NCBI GenBank assembly: GCA_947499925.1
Contig: CANMQR010000044.1
Span: 1 to 6,049, forward strand
Reading direction: 5' to 3'
DNA from: Neisseriaceae bacterium
Lineage (GTDB): Bacteria; Pseudomonadota; Gammaproteobacteria; Burkholderiales; UBA11063
DNA: 6,049 nucleotides
The first letter of the stretch is position 1. Each line of letters begins with the position of its first letter. A program made the translations under genes and the position numbers. Below are positions 1-5,860 of this stretch, in pieces. The notes under the pieces are model-generated. The model was not told where the DNA came from, ran no database searches, and saw only the letters and a program-made list of their open reading frames with translations.

Positions 1-57
1 AGAGAAGCTGAAATAGCTTGTTATAACAAAGCACGTGAACTAAGTAATGCTTTTTAA
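1..57 (+). CDS. 3' end of an unidentified protein-coding gene (partial)
   Basis: Frame 1 is open from the window edge for 18 codons and ends at a TAA at 55-57, encoding REAEIACYNKARELSNAF. The other two forward frames stop within the first 15 bases. The charged, helix-prone composition and AT-rich codons resemble the neighbouring genes, so a real C-terminus is plausible, but 18 codons are too few to identify a family or exclude chance. It lies on the same strand as lysC, about 130 nt upstream, with no clear hairpin-plus-T-run terminator between them, so read-through into lysC is possible. Confidence 0.5.
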   Translation, partial: REAEIACYNKARELSNAF

Positions 58-126
58 CTTCTACAAGCCTATCTAAATAAATAGCAATCATAACTATTCC
101 TTACGTTGTCGCCTTGTAATAGTCTG

Positions 127-153
127 TTGGGAGGCATTCTCTTATGATAGAAT
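127..153 (+). promoter_or_regulatory. weak candidate promoter for lysC
   Basis: TTGGGA (127-132) and TAGAAT (148-153) resemble -35 and -10 boxes but are only 15 bp apart; TATGAT at 143-148 is an alternative -10 without a good partner. The 58-186 gap is otherwise non-coding. It holds a 6-bp inverted repeat (ACTATT at 93-98, AATAGT at 118-123) and the words TTACGTT (101-107) and TTGTAAT (114-120), which recur in the rne-rluC intergenic region. This is a low-confidence call because such boxes are common by chance in AT-rich DNA. Confidence 0.22.
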
Positions 154-172
154 TGAGGGATATATTATTAAT

Positions 173-199
173 ATGGACGTACGTTTATGCTGGTTATGA
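173..199 (+). other. possible eight-codon minicistron overlapping the lysC start
   Basis: ATG at 173 opens an eight-codon frame (MDVRLCWL) ending in TGA at 197-199. That stop overlaps the fourth-codon ATG of lysC (196-198) in an ATGA arrangement typical of translational coupling. The purine-rich GAGGGA at 155-160 lies 12 nt before ATG 173, closer than to either lysC start. The peptide has no run of Lys or Thr codons, so it is not a classical amino-acid attenuator. Chance is possible at this length. Confidence 0.25.
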
Positions 200-1536
200 A
201 ATTTGGTGGAACCTCAGTTAGCTCAAAACAGAGTGTTGAGGTAATTTGTAATTTGGTTGAGACCAACCTACATAAAAAGCCTGTGGTTGTTGTATCAGCA
301 TTAAGTAAAGTTACCGATAATTTGGTTGCAATATGCACTAAAGACAATTTTGTGGAAGCCGTCTTTGATAATATATATAATAAACATGAGAGTTTAGCTA
401 CCGCGTTTCTAAGTGGCAATGATTTAGAGTTAGTTTTAAAATACGTAAAGCGGTGTTTAAGTGATGTTAATAATAAACTGACTGAATTCTTTGGTAATGG
501 TAATAGCTTAGTGCCATTAGCACTAAAAGATGAGATTGTCTTTTGTGGTGAGAAAATGTCATCATTTCTAATAGCTGCAATTATTCGTAATATTACTAAA
601 ATTGATACAAGACAAGTACTATCAAGTACTTGTATTACCACTAACAAGAAATTTGGATCGGCTGATTATCTACCTGCTCCAACCAAGAAAAATACCCGCT
701 TTGTAATATTACCACTGATTAAACAAAATATTGTACCAGTAGTTACCGGATTTGTTGGTGCTACAAAAGATGGAGAAATAACGACACTTGGTCGTGGTGG
801 CTCAGATTATAGTGCTTCAATCTTAGGGTTTGCTCTTGAAGCTACTGAGATTCAAATCTGGACGGATGTAGATGGTGTTTATTCTACCGATCCAAGGGTA
901 ATTAAAACAGCTAAACTTTTACCTCTTTTAGCATATGAAGAAGCTTCAGAATTAGCAAATTTGGGAGCTAAAGTATTGCACCCACGAACAATCAAGCCGG
1001 CTATTCTTGCCAAAATTCCAGTTAAAGTATTAAATACTTTTAACCCAAACGGTATTGGTACGACTATAGTTGACTTTGTGGATGAGAAGAAACGCCGTGT
1101 TAAAGCAATTACCACCAAAAACTCAGTTCCATTAATTACCATTAAATCTAATGAAATGCTTTTTGGTAAAGGTTTTCTTAAAAAAGCGTTTGATATCTTT
1201 GCACGTTTCAGTATTTCTATCAGCCTCATTAGCGTATCAGAAGTTAGTATTTCTATTACCCTTGATAATAAAGAAAATATCAATGATGCCTTGAAGCAAA
1301 TTAGTAAAATTGGCCTAGTAACTTATACAGAAGATTATGGTAGTTTATCACTTGTTGGTGGGCATATTATGGATACCCCAAATTTAATGAATGATATATT
1401 TACTATTTTGGAATCTGCAAATATTAAAGTACATATGATATCGTATAGTGGAAGTAATATTAATGTGAGTATGGTGATACTGTCTCGAGATATTAATAGG
1501 GCTTTGGAATTACTGCATAATCACTTTATTGGGTAA
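187..1536 (+). CDS. lysC: aspartate kinase, monofunctional AK III type
   Basis: Aspartokinase phosphorylates L-aspartate with ATP in the cytoplasm, the first step toward lysine, threonine, methionine and diaminopimelate. The 449-residue length equals that of E. coli LysC. The amino-acid kinase domain (about 1-300) shows KFGGTSV (5-11, Lys5), VVSALSKVTDNL (35-46), GEKMSS (121-126), GRGGSDYSA (202-210, Arg203 and Asp207) and WTDVDGVYSTDPR (225-237). The GGSDYSA form fits the AK III/ThrA/MetL class. Two C-terminal ACT regulatory domains follow (about 310-375 and 385-449), with no homoserine dehydrogenase fusion. Positions aligned by eye to the E. coli lysine site differ: Gly327, Ser346 and Val350 replace Ser321, Asp340 and Thr344. 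An in-frame TAA at 169-171 makes ATG 187 the first possible ATG. ATG 196 (MKFGGTSV) is an alternative that overlaps the TGA of a small upstream ORF. Neither start has a strong Shine-Dalgarno sequence. Function is firm; the start is uncertain by three codons. Confidence 0.96.
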   Translation: MLVMKFGGTSVSSKQSVEVICNLVETNLHKKPVVVVSALSKVTDNLVAICTKDNFVEAVFDNIYNKHESLATAFLSGNDLELVLKYVKRCLSDVNNKLTEFFGNGNSLVPLALKDEIVFCGEKMSSFLIAAIIRNITKIDTRQVLSSTCITTNKKFGSADYLPAPTKKNTRFVILPLIKQNIVPVVTGFVGATKDGEITTLGRGGSDYSASILGFALEATEIQIWTDVDGVYSTDPRVIKTAKLLPLLAYEEASELANLGAKVLHPRTIKPAILAKIPVKVLNTFNPNGIGTTIVDFVDEKKRRVKAITTKNSVPLITIKSNEMLFGKGFLKKAFDIFARFSISISLISVSEVSISITLDNKENINDALKQISKIGLVTYTEDYGSLSLVGGHIMDTPNLMNDIFTILESANIKVHMISYSGSNINVSMVILSRDINRALELLHNHFIG

Positions 1537-1546
1537 GACTTAGGGT

Positions 1547-1658
1547 ATGGATCCCAAATTCTATACGAACAGCAAAATATTTGTGTTTGGGATGACGTTT
1601 TTCTTCCGTCATCCTCGACATACGGATTCTGCTGTTTAAATGTGAATCGAGGATCCAT
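1547..1658. repeat. two-armed nested palindromic intergenic repeat
   Basis: Two arms of 51 bp (1547-1597) and 52 bp (1607-1658) are inverted copies around a 9-nt centre, TTTTTCTTC. Both begin, read inward from the outer end, with ATGGATCC, share AACAGCA in the middle, and finish with GGATGACG. Each arm also folds on itself. In the left arm ATCCCAAA (1551-1558) pairs with TTTGGGAT (1586-1593). In the right arm ATCCTCGA (1611-1618) pairs with TCGAGGAT (1647-1654). The four inner stem bases differ between arms yet stay complementary within each. The element fills nearly the whole gap between the convergent lysC and fumC ends. No coding capacity was recognised. It looks like a dispersed REP- or MITE-like family member, but other copies cannot be seen here. 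Confidence 0.8.
1551..1605 (+). terminator. possible terminator of lysC within the repeat
   Basis: The left-arm stem (1551-1558 with 1586-1593) is followed four bases later by TTTTTCTT (1598-1605), giving a hairpin plus U-rich tail just after lysC. The loop is long (27 nt) and the tail does not directly abut the stem, so this is a weaker match than a canonical intrinsic terminator. No equally good tail is seen for fumC on the minus strand. Confidence 0.35.
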
Positions 1659-1671
1659 GTCCTTTTGCCCT

Positions 1672-3066
1672 TTAATTATGGGGGTAGGCCATTTTGTAGG
1701 GGTTGATTAAGACTTTAAATTCCTCATCTGATAGAAATCTAAGTGCTTTATTAGCTTCGCTTAAAGAGCAATCATGCTCATGGGCATAGTGCGCCATTTG
1801 GGAAGCGTTGTCATAGCCAATAGTGGGGCTAAGAGCGGTTACTAACATTAATGAATTATTCATCAAAGCATCTATTTTCTTAAGATTGGGTTCCATACCT
1901 TCTAACAAGAACTCACGGAATGAATTGCAAGAGTCATTGATTAAATCAATCGATTGGAGTAAATTGTAAATTATTACAGGCTTATAAACATTCATTTCTA
2001 AATATCCACCAGCACCGCCTAAAGTTATAGCAACATCATTAGCAATTACTTGTACTGCAACCATAGCTAAAGCCTCACATTGAGTTGGATTTACCTTGCC
2101 TGGCATAATTGATGATCCTGGTTCATTTTCAGGGAGGATTAGTTCATGGATTCCAGCACGAGGGCCACAACTTAAAATACGAATATCATTAGCAATCTTA
2201 TATAAGGTATTGGCTAAAGTTTTTAATGCTCCACTAATAGCAACTAATGGGTCATGCGAACCTTGAGCTGCAAATTTATTTGGAGCCGTTACAAATGGTA
2301 GATCGGTAAGTCTACTAATATGTTTTGCAATTGTAACTGCAAAGTCTTTATGGGTATTGATACCAGTTCCAATAGCAGTACCACCTACCGCTAATTGATA
2401 TACATCATTAAGGGCATACTTTATCCGCGTGATATTATCATCAATTAAATGTGCATAACCTGAAAACTCTTGACCTAATGTCATTGGGACAGCATCTTGC
2501 ATATGAGTGCGCCCAATTTTGACTATATTATCCCAAGACTTGGCTTTTTCCCATAAACTACTAGAAAAATTAGCTAATGTAGGTAATAAAAGCTTATTAA
2601 TTTCAATAGCAGTTGCCATACACATTGCAGTTGGAAATGTATCATTTGAAGATTGTGACATATTGACATGATCGTTGGGGTGAATAGGAGCTTTGCTTCC
2701 CATTTCTCCGCCAGATAGCTCAATAGCACGGTTAGAGATTACTTCATTGACATTCATATTGGATTGGGTGCCGCTACCTGTCATCCATACATGAAGTGGA
2801 AACTCAGTATCCAGTTTGCCAGATATTACTTCATCTGCTGCTTTGATGATTAAATTAGCACGCATTTCATCAAGCATATGAAGTTCTTGATTAGTAATTG
2901 CTGCCGCTTTTTTTAGAATAGCTAATGAATGAACTACCGGTAATGGAATAAGCTCTTTGCCAATTGCAAAATGGTGTAAGGAACGCTCCGTTTGAGCTCC
3001 CCAGTAATGGTTACCAGGAACCTCTATTTTGCCCATGCTATCTGATTCAATCCGGTAGTGAGCCAT
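1672..3066 (-). CDS. fumC: class II fumarate hydratase (iron-independent)
   Basis: FumC reversibly hydrates fumarate to L-malate in the TCA cycle; family members are cytoplasmic homotetramers without an iron-sulfur cluster. The 464-residue chain is full length for the family. Conserved blocks are in register with E. coli FumC: WMTGSGTQSNMNVNEV (94-109), NDHVNMSQSSNDTFPTA (131-147), GRTHMQDAVP (185-194) carrying the catalytic-site His188, and GSSIMPGKVNP (317-327) carrying catalytic Ser318. GRTHMQ together with the GSS-MP-K-N signature and a 464-residue length separates it from aspartase, argininosuccinate lyase and adenylosuccinate lyase, although aspartase shares several motifs. The ATG lies 11 nt after the rne stop, and its Shine-Dalgarno overlaps that stop. 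It is therefore probably the distal gene of an rne-fumC transcript. No active-site residue appears lost. Confidence 0.96.
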   Translation of the reverse strand: MAHYRIESDSMGKIEVPGNHYWGAQTERSLHHFAIGKELIPLPVVHSLAILKKAAAITNQELHMLDEMRANLIIKAADEVISGKLDTEFPLHVWMTGSGTQSNMNVNEVISNRAIELSGGEMGSKAPIHPNDHVNMSQSSNDTFPTAMCMATAIEINKLLLPTLANFSSSLWEKAKSWDNIVKIGRTHMQDAVPMTLGQEFSGYAHLIDDNITRIKYALNDVYQLAVGGTAIGTGINTHKDFAVTIAKHISRLTDLPFVTAPNKFAAQGSHDPLVAISGALKTLANTLYKIANDIRILSCGPRAGIHELILPENEPGSSIMPGKVNPTQCEALAMVAVQVIANDVAITLGGAGGYLEMNVYKPVIIYNLLQSIDLINDSCNSFREFLLEGMEPNLKKIDALMNNSLMLVTALSPTIGYDNASQMAHYAHEHDCSLSEANKALRFLSDEEFKVLINPYKMAYPHN

Positions 3067-3073
3067 ACTAATA

Positions 3074-3079
3074 TTTCCT
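3074..3079 (-). promoter_or_regulatory. fumC ribosome-binding site overlapping the rne stop codon
   Basis: On the minus strand AGGAAA (3079 down to 3074) lies 7 nt before the fumC ATG. Its first two bases, A and G, are the last two bases of the rne TAG stop (3080-3078). Ribosomes terminating on rne would clear or occupy exactly this site, which suggests translational coupling. Confidence 0.65.
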
Positions 3080-5462
3080 AAACTTTAGTTTCGACTAATT
3101 CATACTCAATATTATTTGCTATAACAGCCTCTATTTTTTCTATGTCATTATAACGTTTTACGTTAACTTCTTCTTCAATGTGAGTTATCGCTATTTTTGA
3201 AGAGTCTGTTGCAACAAGCTCAAAACCACTAAGATCAATTGGATCTGTTATGGTGTTAATCCGCACTGGAGTTGGTTTGGTCTCAATTACTAATACTTCT
3301 TCTTTAACAATTTTCTCAGCAACCACTGGTTTTGGTGCTGCTGGAATAATTTGTGGTGCTTTAACCGCTACTGCAACTTCAGGAGTAACCTCAGGTGTTG
3401 GCTGCCAAGCCTGATTAATCACATTACTCGTATTAGTAACAGCTTTAGCGGTATCGGGTTTTGGGGAAATATCAGCTTTTATTTTATTTGGAATAACATT
3501 ATCGTATTTATTAGCAGGTCTTGAGGTTGCTGTATTGTCATTTTTAGCAACAAAACTCTTGCCCTGCTCTACGATATTATCATATTTACCTTTAGGCTTA
3601 CTTGCTACAACATTATCGTTTTTCTCAATAGCTGCATTACTATTTTTGTTGTTTTGTCTAACCGTTTGTATTTTGTTATTACTACGGTTTACACCAACCG
3701 GACGCGCCTTGTTATGTCTTGTTATTGGAGATGGTTGTTTATTATTAACTCCTTTATCAGCAGCTACTTTAGGATTTCCAGTGCGTGGCTTAAAAATATC
3801 CATAAATTTAACTAACATTTTTTTCAAAGCTGCTTTTTTATTTATAACTGGAGCCGGTTTTGCAGCAATTATGTTCTTCACAACTGCATTATTATTAAGA
3901 GAGCTAGCAGCTTTGTTTTGGTTGGTTTGATATTGTAGGCTATCATCTGGAGTTTCAACCAAATTATAACTCATCTTATTACTAAGCACATCGTTTCCAT
4001 CGCTAGTTATCTTACGGATTTTATAATGAGGAGTTTCAAGATGAACATTTGGTATCAGAATAATTTTAATTTTCATACGGTGTTCAATTTTTGCAACATC
4101 ATCACGTTTTTCATTAAGCAAGTATGTAGCTACAGAGACAGGAAGTTGCACATGAAGAGCTGTAACGTAGCCTGAATTTTTTACTATATCTTCTTGAATT
4201 ATCCGTAATATGTGTACTGCGGTTGACTCAGTACCACGAATGCTACCAACGCCATCACAACGTGGACACGTAATAGTAGTTGACTCTTCAAGAGATGCTT
4301 GCAACCTTTGACGCGATAATTCTAGTAAACCAAACTTTGATAGCTTACCCATTTGAATTCGTGCACGGTCAAAGCCTAGTTGTTGTTTGAAGCGGTTCTC
4401 TACTTCTCTTTGGTTTTTTTGTGATTCCATATCAATGAAATCAACCACCACAAGACCACCTAAATCACGTAAACGTAATTGACGAGCTATTTCTTCTGCG
4501 GCTTCCATATTGGTAGCAAAAGCTGTTGCCTCAATGTCACTACCTTTATTTGCTTTTGCTGAATTTACATCAATTGCAGTTAATGCTTCAGTATGGTCAA
4601 TCGCGATTGATCCACCTGATGGTAAATGTACCATGCGTCCATAAGCGGTTTCAATTTGATGTTCAATTTGAAAGCGAGAGAATAAAGGCACATTGTCATT
4701 ATATAGTTTAACACGAGATACAAAATTAGGCATAACATGTGAGATAAATTGACGTGCTTGTTCGTATACTTCTTCAGTATCAATAAGAATCTCGGTGGTG
4801 TCTGGTGAAAAGTGATCGCGGATTGAGCGAACTACTAGATTACTTTCTTGATAAATCAGAAAGCTTCCACTTTGGTTGGCTGATGCAGTTGTAATTGCAT
4901 CCCACAACTTAACTAGATAATCTAAATCCCATTGCAATTCTTCTGGAAAACGTCCAAGAGCCGCAGTTCTTGCAATTATACTCATGCTCTCAGGCATAGT
5001 TAGTACAGACAAGACGTTCTTTAGCTCGTCACGTTCATCGCCATCAATACGTCTAGAAATCCCGCCAGAACGAGAGTTATTCGGCATTAAAACTAAATAA
5101 CGCCCCGGTAAAGAAATATAAGTTGTAAGAGCAGCGCCTTTATTGCCACGCTCATCTTTTTCTACTTGGATTATTAGTGGCGTACCCTCAGCTAAACGGT
5201 TAAATTCTCTATGGCGGGCTGTGTCAGGTAAATATGAAGGGTCAATTTCTTTAAACGGTAAAAAACCTTGTTTATCAGTCCCGTAATCGACAAAACAGGC
5301 TTCAAGAGATGGTTCTACCCGTGTAACTACACCTTTGTATATATTGCCACGGCGTTGGGTTTTGCTGGTGGTTTCAATATCAAAATTTATTAATTTTTGA
5401 CCTTCAACCGTTGCAACTCTAAGTTCTTCTTGGTAAGTTGCATTAAATAACATTCTTTTCAT
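3078..5462 (-). CDS. rne: ribonuclease E, degradosome endonuclease
   Basis: RNase E cuts single-stranded AU-rich RNA, driving mRNA decay and maturation of rRNA and tRNA. The N-terminal catalytic half (1 to about 505) is complete: S1 region around GNIYKGVVTRVEPSLEACF (39-57), 5'-sensor Arg165-Thr166 in ARTA, and the DNase I-like site with Asp298 (LTAIDVN) and Asp341 (VVVDFIDM). The zinc-link is CPRC (Cys399, Cys402). These sit about five residues before E. coli Asp303, Asp346, Cys404 and Cys407. The C-terminal part (about 505-794) is low-complexity, as expected for a degradosome scaffold. It holds an amphipathic helix (544-558), a basic Asn/Lys/Arg-rich stretch (560-610), a 26-residue tandem repeat (614-665) and a Pro/Val/Ala/Glu-rich tail. 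At 794 residues it is shorter than the 1061 of E. coli but much longer than RNase G. The first Met fits the family start MKRML and has a good Shine-Dalgarno. It is divergent from rluC, as in many proteobacteria, and precedes fumC. Confidence 0.97.
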   Translation of the reverse strand: MKRMLFNATYQEELRVATVEGQKLINFDIETTSKTQRRGNIYKGVVTRVEPSLEACFVDYGTDKQGFLPFKEIDPSYLPDTARHREFNRLAEGTPLIIQVEKDERGNKGAALTTYISLPGRYLVLMPNNSRSGGISRRIDGDERDELKNVLSVLTMPESMSIIARTAALGRFPEELQWDLDYLVKLWDAITTASANQSGSFLIYQESNLVVRSIRDHFSPDTTEILIDTEEVYEQARQFISHVMPNFVSRVKLYNDNVPLFSRFQIEHQIETAYGRMVHLPSGGSIAIDHTEALTAIDVNSAKANKGSDIEATAFATNMEAAEEIARQLRLRDLGGLVVVDFIDMESQKNQREVENRFKQQLGFDRARIQMGKLSKFGLLELSRQRLQASLEESTTITCPRCDGVGSIRGTESTAVHILRIIQEDIVKNSGYVTALHVQLPVSVATYLLNEKRDDVAKIEHRMKIKIILIPNVHLETPHYKIRKITSDGNDVLSNKMSYNLVETPDDSLQYQTNQNKAASSLNNNAVVKNIIAAKPAPVINKKAALKKMLVKFMDIFKPRTGNPKVAADKGVNNKQPSPITRHNKARPVGVNRSNNKIQTVRQNNKNSNAAIEKNDNVVASKPKGKYDNIVEQGKSFVAKNDNTATSRPANKYDNVIPNKIKADISPKPDTAKAVTNTSNVINQAWQPTPEVTPEVAVAVKAPQIIPAAPKPVVAEKIVKEEVLVIETKPTPVRINTITDPIDLSGFELVATDSSKIAITHIEEEVNVKRYNDIEKIEAVIANNIEYELVETKV
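3468..3623 (-). repeat. 26-residue tandem duplication in the RNase E tail
   Basis: Residues 614-639 and 640-665 of RNase E align without gaps over their first 18 positions: KNDNVVASKPKGKYDNIV against KNDNTATSRPANKYDNVI. The two units are 78 bp each (3546-3623 and 3468-3545) and abut exactly. They lie in the disordered scaffold region. Divergence between units shows the duplication is not recent. Confidence 0.75.
3789..3836 (-). other. amphipathic helix of RNase E, probable membrane anchor
   Basis: RNase E residues 543-558 (KAALKKMLVKFMDIFK) place Ala545, Leu546, Met549, Leu550, Phe553, Ile556 and Phe557 on one helical face and lysines on the other. It sits at the position where E. coli RNase E carries its membrane-targeting helix (about 565-582), just after the catalytic half. 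The inner-membrane anchoring role is inferred from this position and pattern. Confidence 0.6.
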
Positions 5463-5468
5463 TTAAGT

Positions 5469-5474
5469 ACCTTT
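5469..5474 (-). promoter_or_regulatory. rne ribosome-binding site
   Basis: On the minus strand AAAGGT lies 6 nt before the rne ATG, a good Shine-Dalgarno match at normal spacing. It supports the MKRML start. Confidence 0.7.
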
Positions 5475-5543
5475 GATTAAAAGCACCTAATTTGTTGATT
5501 TTTGTATCTAGTGTATGATGCCCGTTATAGTTAATTCATTGAC

Positions 5544-5555
5544 TTGTAACGTAAT
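5544..5555 (-). promoter_or_regulatory. shared 12-bp box upstream of rne
   Basis: On the minus strand this reads ATTACGTTACAA, ending 81 nt before the rne ATG. The same 12 bases occur on the plus strand at 5821-5832 before rluC. On the minus strand TATAAC follows downstream (5529-5524) and could be a -10 box, but no good -35 is seen at standard spacing. The role is unknown. Confidence 0.4.
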
Positions 5556-5651
5556 GTTTGTTTAAATACATGTTGCATAACCAAATCTACTTCTAAACTG
5601 TTTTAATGGACAATAATAAAATTAATAAAATAAAATAAATCGACAAATAGG

Positions 5652-5670
5652 TTTTATAATAATTATAAAA
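5652..5670. promoter_or_regulatory. AT-only palindrome with -10-like hexamers on both strands
   Basis: TTTTATAAT and ATTATAAAA are perfect 9-bp inverted arms around one central A. The plus strand contains TATAAT at 5655-5660 and the minus strand TATAAT at 5667-5662. Neither has a convincing -35 at 16-18 bp. It could be a promoter core for rne on the minus strand, which would give a leader near 190 nt, or a DNA-melting or protein-binding site. Chance is a serious alternative in such AT-rich DNA. Confidence 0.3.
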
Positions 5671-5690
5671 AGTGAGAAAATTTTTATTTT

Positions 5691-5718
5691 TTGATCTTCC
5701 CACAGAAATATGTATACT
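5691..5718 (+). promoter_or_regulatory. candidate sigma-70 promoter for rluC
   Basis: TTGATC (5691-5696) and TATACT (5713-5718) are separated by 16 bp, with A/T tracts just upstream that could serve as an UP element. Transcription would begin near 5725 and leave a leader of about 150 nt before rluC. It is the best -35/-10 pair I see on the plus strand in this region. Confidence 0.45.
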
Positions 5719-5803
5719 ACTGTAGAGTGGTTCTATAGCCTTTGTTTAGAATGACACTCATAGAGTATTTAGCTCAATAGATATATATTAGTCTTAGTGA
5801 TGT

Positions 5804-5816
5804 TTACAACTTGTAA
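5804..5816. promoter_or_regulatory. TTACAA-C-TTGTAA operator-like palindrome
   Basis: A perfect inverted repeat, TTACAACTTGTAA, lies about 60 nt before the rluC ATG. A third half-site, TTACAA, follows at 5827-5832 inside the 12-bp box shared with rne. This spacing resembles a binding site for a dimeric regulator, but I cannot assign a family. Confidence 0.35.
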
Positions 5817-5820
5817 TAAA

Positions 5821-5832
5821 ATTACGTTACAA
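5821..5832 (+). promoter_or_regulatory. shared 12-bp box upstream of rluC
   Basis: ATTACGTTACAA ends 42 nt before the rluC ATG and is identical to the minus-strand box upstream of rne (5555-5544). With the next base it contains TACAAT (5828-5833), a possible -10 box, with TTTACA (5803-5808) upstream at a long 19-bp spacing. It may therefore be part of a promoter or an operator. Confidence 0.4.
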
Positions 5833-5853
5833 TCATGCTAATTGTTATCTATG

Positions 5854-5860
5854 AAGGTGA
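5854..5860 (+). promoter_or_regulatory. rluC ribosome-binding site with long spacing
   Basis: AAGGTGA is a strong Shine-Dalgarno sequence but ends 14 nt before the rluC ATG, longer than usual. No in-frame ATG, GTG or TTG gives a better start, since GTG 5857 runs into TAA at 5866-5868. The site lies inside a five-codon frame, ATG 5851 to TAA 5868 (MKVIL). Confidence 0.5.

Noticed and set aside
177..184. ACGTACGT palindrome just before lysC
   Set aside because: Eight bases are too short to support a specific regulatory site, with no second copy nearby.
58..186. Possible tRNA or small RNA between the upstream gene end and lysC
   Set aside because: I found no cloverleaf arms, T-loop motif or strong hairpin, only a 6-bp inverted repeat with a long loop.
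168..647. 159-codon open frame on the minus strand inside lysC
   Set aside because: It is antisense to a clear aspartokinase, its protein is Leu/Ser/Thr-rich with no recognisable domain, and lysC explains the region fully.
879..1283. 134-codon open frame on the minus strand inside lysC
   Set aside because: It lies opposite conserved lysC motifs and has no recognisable domain or ribosome-binding site.
1537..1671. Insertion sequence remnant or attachment site at the convergent gap
   Set aside because: No transposase fragment, no flanking direct repeat and no tRNA edge are visible; a palindromic intergenic repeat explains the structure better.
3535..3930. 131-codon hydrophobic frame on the plus strand inside rne, looking like a membrane protein
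   Set aside because: Its Leu/Phe richness follows from reading the Asn/Lys/Ala-rich RNase E tail antisense; the rne frame is continuous and explains the region.
4526..4783. Two short frames (61 codons plus strand, 67 codons minus strand) within rne
   Set aside because: Both overlap the conserved catalytic region of RNase E and show no family features.
5514..5564. Small plus-strand frame of 16 codons (MMPVIVNSLTCNVMFV) upstream of rne
   Set aside because: It has no Shine-Dalgarno, overlaps the putative rne leader antisense, and is within the length expected by chance.
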